Counted from the stretch's first letter, positions 1-9,570 are shown. The stretch is DNA of 64,000 bases from Planctomycetota bacterium (GCA_021790385.1 JAJYDW010000001.1:93651-157650), one strand, 5' to 3'. Notes: generated by a model not told the origin, from the letters alone. Made by a program: numbers and translations.

Positions 1-129
1 TCGTTGATTGGCCACGTCATCCTTTTGGGTAAAAAGCTCGCGTTCGCAGCCACCCATACCAGCCAACATCGGCAGCAGAATTCCCAACGCCACCCACGTC
101 CGGTTAAGTTGATTTGTCGTGCTACGCAT
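1..129 (-). CDS. Partial lipoprotein-like N-terminus, cut by the window edge
   Basis: Reverse strand from 129 reads MRSTTNQLNRTWVALGILLPMLAGMGGCERELFTQKDDVANQR..., open to the edge: signal peptide plus lipobox-like MGGC. Not in the ORF track because it is truncated. Confidence 0.55.
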   Translation of the reverse strand, partial: MRSTTNQLNRTWVALGILLPMLAGMGGCERELFTQKDDVANQR

Positions 130-561
130 AGCTGCATCTCCAGATTTCTGATGGCGTTAACACCGCCGCTCCAAAAATATGCCCTGCATCATACAACCTT
201 TGGCTAGCCAAATAAAGCTGGGCAGCCGGGCTAACTGCAAGCTCAAGGTGACCAACTATAAATCAAAATGACAGGAGTGTAGCGCCGCTTATCTCGCGAG
301 CTGCCGGCGTCGCGGACCCTCCACACCGCATTTTTTCATTCCAGTGCCGCGCTATGATGCTGATCACCTCACTCGATACGTACATCCACGTCGCTTAGAG
401 GCTGTCAGGAAATAAACTGTACCATACGCGAAGAGTACATTTTTCGGATGGGGATGGTAAACTCCATCCACCATCAGGTTAGTGGCCAGCCTGGCCGGTC
501 GAAAGGCCGTTAGCGGTTGCTAAATTTCCGGGGTCGCCAATTCCATGGAGTATATACAAAA

Positions 562-1257
562 ATGTCCACTACACCGCCATCCGTAACCGCTCCTGCCAGA
601 CTGTGGCTGGTTCGCCACGGCCAAACGGATTGGAATGTGCAGCGCCGCATTCAGGGCCACACGCCCACGCCGCTGAATGAGGCTGGTGTTCATCAGGCCC
701 ATCTGCTGGCCGCTTTTTTTGCCAGGCGGCGCTTTGCCGCCATCTGGGCCAGCGATTTGCCACGGGCGGCCCAGACCGCAGCAATCATTGGAGAAAAGTT
801 ATCGCGGCCGGTGCAAACGACTGAGCAATTGCGAGAGCGTGAATTGGGGGAATTTCAGGGCAAAACCTGGGATGAAATTCGTCAGATGCGCGGCATTGAG
901 CCGGGGTCGCCACTAGCCAATGGCGATCTTTCGGATTGGACCGGTATACCGGGCGTAGAAACAGATACGGCGTTATGGCATCGCATTCGGCGGGTGCTGG
1001 TGAAAATATCCGCCGATTATCCGGGGCAGGATGTGCTGGTAGTGACGCATGGCGGGGTGGTTAAGCATAGTGTGTGGCATGTGCTGGGGCTGCCGGCAGG
1101 TGCACCGCGGCGCTTTCCATTGGCCAATGGTATCACGGTCATTTTACAGCAGCGGGGAGAAAGTTTTTACCTGCTAAGCATGTTGGACATCGCGATTTTG
1201 GACGGCCATGCCAGCGCCGTGGACACCGCCAGTGCGTCGGGGATACCCTCGGCGTAG
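562..1257 (+). CDS. Histidine phosphatase (phosphoglycerate mutase-like) family protein
   Basis: LWLVRHGQTDWNVQRRIQGHTPTPLNEAG (RHG motif), ERELGEFQGKTWDEI, VVTHGGVV. Start placed at MSTTPP within ORF 517..1257. Confidence 0.9.
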   Translation: MSTTPPSVTAPARLWLVRHGQTDWNVQRRIQGHTPTPLNEAGVHQAHLLAAFFARRRFAAIWASDLPRAAQTAAIIGEKLSRPVQTTEQLRERELGEFQGKTWDEIRQMRGIEPGSPLANGDLSDWTGIPGVETDTALWHRIRRVLVKISADYPGQDVLVVTHGGVVKHSVWHVLGLPAGAPRRFPLANGITVILQQRGESFYLLSMLDIAILDGHASAVDTASASGIPSA

Positions 1258-1356
1258 GGTGGCATGGCGGCAGGTTGGTGGCTGCGATGCTATTGCAGGT
1301 TGGGCTTGTGTTCCCAACCAACTATAAAAAGTAGATTCCTATCCAGAAACACTAAC

Positions 1357-1446
1357 GGAGAGAGCGGGATTCGAACCCGCGGTACAGGTTGTAACCCGTA
1401 CACCGGTTTAGCAAACCGGCGCCTTCAGCCGCTCGGCCATCTCTCC
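1357..1446 (-). tRNA. tRNA-Ser(GCU)
   Basis: Reverse complement begins GGAGAGATGGCCGAGCGGCTGAAGGCGCCGGTTTGCTAAACCGG and ends GGGTTCGAATCCCGCTCTCTCC. Acceptor stem pairs, anticodon loop TTGCTAA gives GCU, long variable arm as in type II tRNA. Confidence 0.95.
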
Positions 1447-1601
1447 AAGGTTTGTCAACCTTATCGGCTGGAATCGGGAAAGTCAATGAAAGCCAGCGTT
1501 TGCGGCCATGCGGTATCGCAATTTACGGATGGTGGGCCAACGAAAGCGGCGGGGCTTTTGAAGGCCCCGCCGCGTCTTTTTACACTTGCTTTAGTCTTGG
1601 C

Positions 1602-3083
1602 TTAGAACGCGTAAACCGCATCCACCGCGAAGAAGGTCTGCTGGTTTTTACCCGCAGATCCGCCGCCTTGGAACACCCGGTGATCCGCGACATCCTCGCG
1701 AATTTCTGGGCGAATCTTCAGGCTCTTGAGTAGATTGGCGTCCGGGAACGGCGTAATGGATGCACCAATCGTGAATTCACCATAATTCACGGTTGTGCCA
1801 GGCTCGCCACCCAACATGAAGGATTTACCATCGTACATGTACTCGGCCCGACCATTGAAGGTCAGGTACGAGTTCACATAGTAGCTGGCGTAAAACGCGG
1901 TATCAAACCAGCACGCGGATTGGATACTGCTTCCGGGCGTTCCAAGATAGGTAGCCCGCAGGCCCGGCGACCCGGGGGTAAGATAGCTGGAGGAGGAGGC
2001 TTCCGCGATCGAACCGCCCGCACCGTCGTAGCCAAGATTGGTGTCATTGGCCAGTGTCAACTGGCCATTGAGAATGTTCTTAGGATGCCAAGACGTGACC
2101 AAATCACCAACGGTACGATAGTAGCCGTTGCTATGGCCATCTTCCGGACCAAAAAGGACGCCGGGCTTGAACATCCACTCGGAATTGGGTTTGTAACAGG
2201 CACCCACCAGCCAGCTCACCATGCTGTTGTCATCGTTAAGGGATTGATTGTTACCGCGATCAACCCCCGCCAGGAATGACAACTGCTGGTTGACAATGTA
2301 CTTGGCCATGACACCCGTGAGGGTGTAAGGCAGCACATGGCCAAACGCCAGAGCGTGTGAATAAAACAGGTTGTTGACTGGGTCGATTTGTTCCAAACCG
2401 AAGGGGGTATCAAACTTACCGGCGCGAATCAACACGCCGCTGTCGGCCCCGATCGGAATGCCAACATCGATGTAGGCCTGTTCCAGATCGAATTGATCCA
2501 GTGGATCACCTTCGGTATTGTTGGACCAAGAATGATAAAAATTCAGGCCATTGGCGTGAATAAGATCCGCATCGGACCCGTAGATCATTTCGATCTTTCC
2601 GCCGATATCCCAGCCGCGCTTGCGGAACGACGGATTGGCAAAATTGATCACCTTTTCAAGGTAAAGTCCGACTTGGTCCAACTGGATGTTGTTGCCTTTT
2701 TCGGTGTTAAAGGCACTGCCCGCATAGGGTCGGGGGGAATTTTGGAAGCTGGTGGTGTAACCAATATCCAGGTAGCCACCGACTTTAATTCCCAGATTAT
2801 CCATATCCTGGCCGACCGTGGCCCCATTGCCATCCGGAATTCTTCCCATCGCATACATCAGCAAAGGCTGATTCTCCGGCGAAGCAGCCGGGGCTGCGGG
2901 TGCTGCCGTTTCAGCCATACCGTTGGTTGTGGCGGTGCTGGTCGGAGCACTGTCGAGACTTACGGTGGTATCCGTGGCAGGTATGGAATTCGCCGCTCTT
3001 GCTGTAACCGGGCCGGTTAAAAACAACCCCGCTCCAGCCATGGCCGCCGCAATAGCCATGGAGAATCTCAAACTGCGCTGCAT
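1602..3083 (-). CDS. Outer-membrane beta-barrel porin, BBP2/OmpL-like
   Basis: Signal peptide, GGYLDIGYTTSFQN, IGGKIEMIYGSDADLIHANGLNFYHSW, C-terminal FFAVDAVYAF. Paralogous to 7445..8899. Confidence 0.8.
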   Translation of the reverse strand: MQRSLRFSMAIAAAMAGAGLFLTGPVTARAANSIPATDTTVSLDSAPTSTATTNGMAETAAPAAPAASPENQPLLMYAMGRIPDGNGATVGQDMDNLGIKVGGYLDIGYTTSFQNSPRPYAGSAFNTEKGNNIQLDQVGLYLEKVINFANPSFRKRGWDIGGKIEMIYGSDADLIHANGLNFYHSWSNNTEGDPLDQFDLEQAYIDVGIPIGADSGVLIRAGKFDTPFGLEQIDPVNNLFYSHALAFGHVLPYTLTGVMAKYIVNQQLSFLAGVDRGNNQSLNDDNSMVSWLVGACYKPNSEWMFKPGVLFGPEDGHSNGYYRTVGDLVTSWHPKNILNGQLTLANDTNLGYDGAGGSIAEASSSSYLTPGSPGLRATYLGTPGSSIQSACWFDTAFYASYYVNSYLTFNGRAEYMYDGKSFMLGGEPGTTVNYGEFTIGASITPFPDANLLKSLKIRPEIREDVADHRVFQGGGSAGKNQQTFFAVDAVYAF

Positions 3084-3746
3084 AAAAAACTCCTTTTCTT
3101 AAAATGCTCGGCCATCCAAGCCTGCGGCTACGCCGCCGCAGACTGATGCCACTGATTCATGCAGATTGTTGGCCCGTACCATGGTTATCGGTACGTTGGC
3201 CTTTAGTTTCATGTTCAAATTTTCGTTGTGCGAATTCATACATCAGTTTCCGCTTCACTGTGTTCAGGAGCATTAGCTCTTGTCCAAACAATCAACGGGC
3301 AAAATCCGCGCAGCCAGGCCAAGCAAACGGGCCTTCCCGGTTATTCAGATGCCTGGGTCCATCAGGCTGCGTTTCAACTACGATTTACCCTTTGCGGAAT
3401 GGACCCCGTTTACTCCTAGAGTGCGACATGCCACTGTCACACCCTTGTGTTGCCTTTTGGCATTATCGGTCTGAAGAGTCCGGGAAAAACAATTTTTTAT
3501 ACCCGCACCGTTCAGATTGACCAGTTGGAAGCATATCAAGCTTGGTTAAGATTGCAAGTGCCTACGATTAAGAAGTGTTTAATAACCAGTTCAATCGTAA
3601 GCGCTTGCGCTGCAAAAACTATAAAAATAAAGGAAAATAAGCTTATATTGCAGGCAAATCGAATAATAATACGCTTAAATACGGCGAATGCGAAAAAAAA
3701 TTAATCGTTTTTACGAAATTTATTTATATTTGCCTCGAATAGACAT

Positions 3747-5828
3747 TTATTCAGTGCTTAGTCGCCTGGCCAAGGCCAGGCGGTGAGCTTGCGTGTAGTG
3801 AATGATAAGATTGTTCCAATCAAAATATTCGCTTAACCGCTCTACGCGGTTACGCAGTTCCACCCTGGCGCGGCGGTCCTTAAGTGCGAAGTTGAAGAGA
3901 ATTTCAGTTAGTTGATGGGCCGCTGGATCAAAATCCACGGTTCGCCGGTTAACCACAAAAAGTCCGTTGGCGGCCGGATCGGGAATGTGACTTAGTACAT
4001 AACTGCCAAAACCGGCCAAATCGCTGGTAATAGCTGGCACACCACTGGCGACACATTCCATGGGGGTGTATCCCCATGGTTCATAATAGCTGGGAAACAC
4101 GCCCATATGGCAGCCACGAATGAACTGATCGTAGTCCAACGCGATCAAGGGAGACGTTGCAGAAAGAAAATCGGGATGGAAAACCACTTTGACTGGATCA
4201 TCCTTGGCGTTAAAAAGCCGGCAGGCCCGCAGTTGCTGCAACACCGAATCGTGGGCATCATCCCAGAGATCGTGGGTAACAATGGACGGCTGCTTCCATG
4301 TGCGCCAGGCGTGCATGCCACGTTTAAGGCGTACCACCGCTTCTTCGGGCAGAAGTTCGGCGGAGCCGGGCAGTCGGCCCAGGCTCACGGCGGTAAGTAA
4401 CGCCTCGCCCATATCACGGGATACGTGTTCGCAACTGAGTTTAAGTTCGTCGAACATGGCTTGACTTTTGAGCACATCCACGTTGATGGATTTATACGGG
4501 GCTCTGGTGATGATAAACGCCACCATGGTCACCGGCACATTGCCGGTTTTAAGCCAGTGGTTGAGGCGGGCCAGGGCTTCAATAAACAAGTTGATGCCCT
4601 TGTTGTTGTATTCATAGCGGCCGCTGATAAATACGTACAATGTGCGGTCCAGATCGAAACTGTAGGAAGGAAAAAAGTGCCCCGCGACAAAGGTGTGAAT
4701 CGCTTCTTTATACTCCTTGTGGAGATTTTGAAACTCGTGCAGGGCGGAAAACTTCTGAATGTTAAGTCCGTTGGGCGTAATCACATCCGGCTTGCGGCCC
4801 AGCATTTTTTCCGCTTCCAAAGCCGTTACATCCGATACGGTCGTGAAGGTATCGGCGCAGTGGGCCGCGCCGCGCTCCACGCAATACCGTGGATAAATGG
4901 CATATTGCCCCGCAGCATGATCCGGATTGATCAGGTCTATTTTGGCGTAAAAATCAGAGTTATCCGTGCACAGGTAGCGGCCTAAAAGCGTGGCGTGCGT
5001 GGTAAATACGGTGGCCACGGGCAATTTCAGATACCGCACCCGCATGAGTCCCAGTCCCGCCATCCATTCATGGAAATGGGCGATGATGGGCCGCGTGCCG
5101 GCGATGACCTTGGAGAGTTCCTGCAGAAATATGCCGGTTACAAACCCGAAGGCAATCACGTTGTTCATATCGCCATCCTGGTCCGGCGATTGAATATGAT
5201 GGTCTGTCCACAGCATGTACTTGAACTCGCCCAGGCGCGCAAACGCCGCCTGATAGTCCAGTAGAATAACCTGGGGCCGGCCTGCCACCAGCCAGTGCCC
5301 GAAATGGGCGCGCACATTGAGTTCCCCCAGACGCCGCATGGTTTCGGCCAGATGCGGGGGTGGAGCGGCCGCCTCAAATTCCACCGCGCTGGTATCGGCA
5401 TTGTACGGCCCAACCAGGCAGTAACGGTCTGCCCAGGCACTGACCATATTGGCGGCCTTGGACCGCATCACAGTATAAATACCGCCCAGTTGCCAGCACA
5501 CTTCCCAGGCGACTTCAAAAAGCAGCGGTTGGCTTTCATCAGGCTGATCAATGCGGGTGGTGCGCGGACGGATCACAATTTTGGGTGGCGGGGGGTATGT
5601 TGCCGGCGACCGGTGTTCCATCGGCGTGGTGGTGCGGGGGGCCGGCAGGGCAAAGGGATCCGCTTTTCCAGCGCCAGGCGGCGATGCATTCGCCGCAGCA
5701 CCGGATGGTGCCGCCGACGATGGCCCGCGTTGGTCCGAATGGTCGATTTCAGTTAGCGCTCTGGGCGGCGGGGATGGATGAAGCCCGCGTTGTGTGCTTT
5801 TGCGCCCCGTTCTTTTAGATTGCGACAT
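3747..5828 (-). CDS. Glycogen synthase of GT3 (eukaryote-type GYS) family
   Basis: FEVAWEVCWQLGGIYTVMRSKA, FHEWMAGLGLM, VFTTHATLLGRYL, ISGRYEYNNKGINLFIEALARLN, FPSYYEPWGYTPMECVASGVPAITSDLAGFG. Confidence 0.88.
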   Translation of the reverse strand: MSQSKRTGRKSTQRGLHPSPPPRALTEIDHSDQRGPSSAAPSGAAANASPPGAGKADPFALPAPRTTTPMEHRSPATYPPPPKIVIRPRTTRIDQPDESQPLLFEVAWEVCWQLGGIYTVMRSKAANMVSAWADRYCLVGPYNADTSAVEFEAAAPPPHLAETMRRLGELNVRAHFGHWLVAGRPQVILLDYQAAFARLGEFKYMLWTDHHIQSPDQDGDMNNVIAFGFVTGIFLQELSKVIAGTRPIIAHFHEWMAGLGLMRVRYLKLPVATVFTTHATLLGRYLCTDNSDFYAKIDLINPDHAAGQYAIYPRYCVERGAAHCADTFTTVSDVTALEAEKMLGRKPDVITPNGLNIQKFSALHEFQNLHKEYKEAIHTFVAGHFFPSYSFDLDRTLYVFISGRYEYNNKGINLFIEALARLNHWLKTGNVPVTMVAFIITRAPYKSINVDVLKSQAMFDELKLSCEHVSRDMGEALLTAVSLGRLPGSAELLPEEAVVRLKRGMHAWRTWKQPSIVTHDLWDDAHDSVLQQLRACRLFNAKDDPVKVVFHPDFLSATSPLIALDYDQFIRGCHMGVFPSYYEPWGYTPMECVASGVPAITSDLAGFGSYVLSHIPDPAANGLFVVNRRTVDFDPAAHQLTEILFNFALKDRRARVELRNRVERLSEYFDWNNLIIHYTQAHRLALARRLSTE

Positions 5829-5900
5829 GGTATCTCCGCCATTTTAACTGCAGGTGGCCTGGCCTTCGCCGGACCTGCAGGTGCATCAAGGGTTCCTATT

Positions 5901-6656
5901 CTACCGGTGTGCGCGCTTTTTGGGCATCACACGACGCCCGGCTTTCCGTTTGCCTGCCCGTTGGCCGGTTTTTGCCCCGCGGACCCTGGAAGCTTCGGAC
6001 AGGATCGGTGCCGACGGGCATGGGCTGCTGATGGGGCAATCGACGCAGCGCGGATTCCGGGCAGTGCAGTACGTTCGGCCATGGGCAATGAGCAGATGAG
6101 AAAACAGCGCCCAGAGATGCTGTGGAACCAGCCGCATCAGGTCTTTTTCCACTTTTTCAGGATCGGTATGCTGGGACAGCTCCAGGCGGCGGGCGATCCT
6201 GCCCACGTGCGTATCCACCACGATGCCGCAATTTTTCCCAAAGGCGTTGCCAAGCACGACATTGGCGGTCTTTCGGCCCACGCCGCGCAGACTCGTCAGT
6301 TCTTCCATCGTCTGCGGCACCTGCCCGCTATAGCGGGCGATGATATCCCTGGCGGTTTGTTGAATGGCGCGGGCCTTGCTGCGGAAAAAGCCGGTGCTCT
6401 GGATGATCTTTTCAATTTCGGCCGGCTCGGCTTCGGCCAGGGCTTGGACATCGGGAAATCGCTTAAAAAGTCGCGGCGTAACCATGTTCACGCGGACATC
6501 AGTGCATTGCGCTGAAAGAATGGTGGCCACCAGCAATTGCAGCGGATCGGCATAGTGCAGGGCGCAGTGGGCCTCGGGAAAAGTTTCGCGCAGACGGGCG
6601 ATGATGGTGTCGCAGCGGGTTTTTCTTTGGTCAGGCTTATCCAGCTCCATAGGCAC
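5901..6656 (-). CDS. nth: Endonuclease III
   Basis: LLVATILSAQCTDVRVN, LTSLRGVGRKTANVVLGNAFG, VVDTHVGRIARRL, C-terminal Fe-S cysteines CTARNPRCVDCPISSPC. Confidence 0.93.
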   Translation of the reverse strand: MPMELDKPDQRKTRCDTIIARLRETFPEAHCALHYADPLQLLVATILSAQCTDVRVNMVTPRLFKRFPDVQALAEAEPAEIEKIIQSTGFFRSKARAIQQTARDIIARYSGQVPQTMEELTSLRGVGRKTANVVLGNAFGKNCGIVVDTHVGRIARRLELSQHTDPEKVEKDLMRLVPQHLWALFSHLLIAHGRTYCTARNPRCVDCPISSPCPSAPILSEASRVRGAKTGQRAGKRKAGRRVMPKKRAHR

Positions 6657-6662
6657 TCCAAA

Positions 6663-7274
6663 TCATGCGTGCGGGCTTGCCGGGGACGGAGTATGGTCGG
6701 GCACCGCCGGTACCAGAAATTGCCGCCTGGTGGGTTGGCTGATGCCCCACGCCGAAACCACCAGCATGAGCAAAAGCAGCCCGATTTCGCTGACACCCAG
6801 GGTCTCGCTGGTCCGGTGCAGTTGCCAGAAAATCTGCTGATGCACCCGGGCCATGGCCGGGTGGGCATCAACATTGGCGATCCATTGATAATGCTGGCGG
6901 TGAATGGCCGGCGAAATAATGAAAATATCATACACCGAGATTAACAGCAGCAGCACCGCCAGAATCAGGCGCAGCCAAACCCAGATATTCAGCAGATTCA
7001 GGTGCAGTGCCATCTGAGCAAAAATCGCCAGAAACATCAATGCCAGGCAGACAACTTCCACGACGTTGAAAGCCTGCAGGATGCGGCCAAAGATCAGGCC
7101 GGCCAGTTGCCGCGACTGGTTCAGATGCGCGCTCATGCCCGCCACGTGCACACTGGTATGGCCGAGGATGGAAAAAAGCTGCCAGGCCACAATACCGCCC
7201 AGCGTCGCGAGTCCGCCAAGGTAGATGGACAACCCCAGCCAGAAGATCACCTGCGTCATGCGGAAAGCGGACAT
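6663..7274 (-). CDS. Small integral membrane protein (DUF4149/TMEM205-like)
   Basis: Four hydrophobic segments; MTQVIFWLGLSIYLGGLATLGGIVAWQLF. Confidence 0.5.
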   Translation of the reverse strand: MSAFRMTQVIFWLGLSIYLGGLATLGGIVAWQLFSILGHTSVHVAGMSAHLNQSRQLAGLIFGRILQAFNVVEVVCLALMFLAIFAQMALHLNLLNIWVWLRLILAVLLLLISVYDIFIISPAIHRQHYQWIANVDAHPAMARVHQQIFWQLHRTSETLGVSEIGLLLLMLVVSAWGISQPTRRQFLVPAVPDHTPSPASPHA

Positions 7275-7375
7275 TTTGCTTCATTCCAATGCCGGCATCT
7301 GTTCTTGCGCCGGACAGGGTTTATTTTAGCCGAAGCGGGCGATGGCTGCTATTGGCGGGGGTATTGCATGGCGCG

Positions 7376-7412
7376 TAAAAAGCCGGCGGGGCTTTTTCAA
7401 GGCCCCGCCGGC
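7376..7412 (-). terminator. Intrinsic terminator of the second BBP2-like porin
   Basis: Minus-strand GCCGGCGGGGC-loop-GCCCCGCCGGC-TTTTTA, 11-bp perfect stem plus U tract, downstream of the stop at 7445. Confidence 0.8.
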
Positions 7413-7444
7413 GGTTGCAACTGCAACTGTAGAAGGTGTGGCGA

Positions 7445-8866
7445 TCAAAATGTGTAGATCGCATCGATACCGAAGGTGGTTTGGTAATGCTTGCCGTTGG
7501 TCAGCACACCATGATCCGCCATGTCAAAGCGCAGTTCCGGGCGGAAGTAGAAGTTTTTGCTCAGGCTGCCATTGGGGAATGGGGTGATCTTGGTGCCGAG
7601 CGTAATTTCACCATACTGCACCGTGGTTCCGGCCGGAGGCGGGTTATAGTCGAAGGCGTCCATGGTAAAGCCGGCACCATCGTAGTAGTACTCTTCGCGG
7701 GCGTTGAGCTGCACGTAGTTGTTGACAGTGTAGCTTTGATACAGGGCTTCGCTGAGCCAGCCGGCGGATTGGCCGTTGCTGGCATTGCCGGCGCCATCGT
7801 AGCCGATGGTGGTATCCGACACCAGGGTCAGATTGTTGCCGAGGATGGGAGGCGTATAAGTGATGAGCGGCTCAACCACCGTGCGGTAATGGCCGTTATC
7901 GCCATTGTTTTGCGGGCCGGTGGAGAGGTTCACCGTCGCGGTCCACTGGGAATTAGGGGTGTAGGTTACCGCGCCGAGAAAATCCACGGAACTGTTGTTG
8001 TCGCGCAGGGCCTGATTCCAGCCCCGGGTTATGCCGGCGTAGAAAGTCCACGTGCTGTTGGGCACGTATTCTGCAAGCACCCCGGTCTGGGTAAAGGGGA
8101 TGCCCATGCCGAAGGCAAATGAATGGGAGTAGAAATAGTTGGTGGTAGGATTGATGGTTTCTTCGCCCAGCAACGTTACAAACGTGCCGGCTTTGAACTT
8201 GACATCACCTGCACCGCCCAGATGCACAGCCAGCGTAAGGTACGCCTGTTCCAGGTCGAATTGGTACAGGGGATCCTGGATGGCGCTGGTAACAGCGCTG
8301 CCTTGGGTAGCCCAACTGTGGTAAAAATTCAGACCATTGGCATGAATATTGTCGGCGGTGGCAGCGTCATAGCCGTACAGCCATTCTACCTTGCCACCGA
8401 TAGCCCAGCCGCGTTTGAGATAGCTCGGATCGGAAAGATTGATGGCTCGGGCCACCGTAAGATCCAACTGGTCCATCTGGAGATGATTGCCGTACTCGGT
8501 ATCAAAGACGCGATCGGGGATAACCCCGCCGGCCGGCCGGCCGCTCAAATCGGACGTGTAACCCGCCTCGACGTAACCGTAGATGTTGAGTCCAGCGGTT
8601 TGCAGATCCTCGCCGATAGTCGAGCCGTTCCAATCCGGCATTTTATCCAGCGAATACATCAGCAGCGGATTGGTATCGGGGGCTGGTGCGGGCGTGGCTG
8701 GCGCCATCGGTGCCGTGGTGCTGTCCAAACTGACCGTCGTATCCGCGGCGGAAATGGCGGTGCCGCCAGTGGCGCGAACTGAAGCCGGGCCGGACAACAT
8801 CATTCCGGCAGCCGCCATGGCCGCAGCCACAGCCAAGGTAAACTTGAGGGTGCGTTGGTGGGTCAT
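7445..8866 (-). CDS. Outer-membrane beta-barrel porin, BBP2/OmpL-like (paralogue of 1602..3083)
   Basis: Shared pattern AVAAAMAAAGMMLSGPASVRA, IYGYVEAGYTSD, GGKVEWLYGYDA..IHANGLNFYHSW, TTFGIDAIYTF. Start chosen at MTHQRTLKF. Confidence 0.8.
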   Translation of the reverse strand: MTHQRTLKFTLAVAAAMAAAGMMLSGPASVRATGGTAISAADTTVSLDSTTAPMAPATPAPAPDTNPLLMYSLDKMPDWNGSTIGEDLQTAGLNIYGYVEAGYTSDLSGRPAGGVIPDRVFDTEYGNHLQMDQLDLTVARAINLSDPSYLKRGWAIGGKVEWLYGYDAATADNIHANGLNFYHSWATQGSAVTSAIQDPLYQFDLEQAYLTLAVHLGGAGDVKFKAGTFVTLLGEETINPTTNYFYSHSFAFGMGIPFTQTGVLAEYVPNSTWTFYAGITRGWNQALRDNNSSVDFLGAVTYTPNSQWTATVNLSTGPQNNGDNGHYRTVVEPLITYTPPILGNNLTLVSDTTIGYDGAGNASNGQSAGWLSEALYQSYTVNNYVQLNAREEYYYDGAGFTMDAFDYNPPPAGTTVQYGEITLGTKITPFPNGSLSKNFYFRPELRFDMADHGVLTNGKHYQTTFGIDAIYTF

Positions 8867-9140
8867 TGAAAACTCCTTAAAAAAATAACACAAAACCACA
8901 CGCTGCGGGAATGTAAAGGCAAATGGTATGCCAATGGCCCCAAAAGTGCCAGGATTGCAAAATTGGCCCGTAAAGGAGGCTGGCAGTGCCTGTGGAATGG
9001 TTAAGGTTTGATGAGCTTGGGAAACTTTGCTTATAAAATAGGCAATCTGGTGCTGGCGGTGGGTACGGGGCCGGGGAAAAAATTACTTTCCACTTTCCGG
9101 CTGGCTCTTTGGGCCACAGGGCGAGGGCTGCGGCCCGTAA

Positions 9141-9175
9141 GACGGGAGTCGGGGGACGGGAGTTGGGAGTTTGGC
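9141..9175. repeat. 7-bp-period degenerate array, GACGGGA type
   Basis: gacggga gtcgggg gacggga gttggga gtttggc, in strict 7-bp phase. Confidence 0.75.
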
Positions 9176-9218
9176 GATTCAACACGAAATATCTCCTACA
9201 AACGAGACACGAAGCGGT

Positions 9219-9253
9219 CAGTGATCAGCATTCAGCGGTCAGCTTTCAGTGAT
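9219..9253. repeat. 7-bp-period degenerate array, CAGCGGT type
   Basis: cagtgat cagcatt cagcggt cagcttt cagtgat. Confidence 0.8.
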
Positions 9254-9262
9254 TGGCGGAGG

Positions 9263-9298
9263 CAAGATTGTCAAGATTATTAAGGTTATCAAGATTAT
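9263..9298. repeat. 9-bp-period array
   Basis: caagattgt caagattat taaggttat caagattat. Confidence 0.75.
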
Positions 9299-9485
9299 CA
9301 TACATATTTAACAGGAGGCATATTTGAACCACAGGGGACCCAGGGGGCGCGGGTGGCGAATGTCCTATGCAAGTGGAGTGCGGGCCGTTGCCTCAATGGG
9401 AGAGGATTTTCACCGCGGAGATACCGTAATTTTCATTTTTTAGTGAATTCATATTCATCATGTTTTCCAACATACAAGATAAACG

Positions 9486-9513
9486 GATTTCAGATTTGAA
9501 ATTTCAGAGTTAA
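9486..9513. repeat. 7-bp-period degenerate array, GATTTCA type
   Basis: gatttca gatttga aatttca gagttaa. Confidence 0.65.
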
Positions 9514-9549
9514 AGATGCACGGAGCGGGTGGTGGTTGGTTGGGGAAAA

Positions 9550-9570
9550 CCGCTGGGATAAACCCAGCGG
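9550..9570. repeat. Dispersed hairpin, copy 1
   Basis: CCGCTGGG-ATAAA-CCCAGCGG, 8-bp perfect stem; identical core and left flank at 24610..24630. Confidence 0.85.

Noticed and set aside
1546-1581. GCGGCGGGGC/GCCCCGCCGC hairpin as terminator of the first porin
   Set aside because: The stem is perfect, but on the porin's (minus) strand it is followed by TTTCGTT, a weak U tract. The good T tract (TCTTTTT) is on the plus strand where no upstream gene clearly needs it, so direction is unresolved.
7436-8782. Two long plus-strand ORFs (7436..8122 and 8123..8782)
   Set aside because: Both antisense to the BBP2-like porin 7445..8866; no independent coding signal.
9219-9298. Possible CRISPR array
   Set aside because: Units are only 7-9 bp with no spacers; this is a short-period degenerate tandem array, not a CRISPR.
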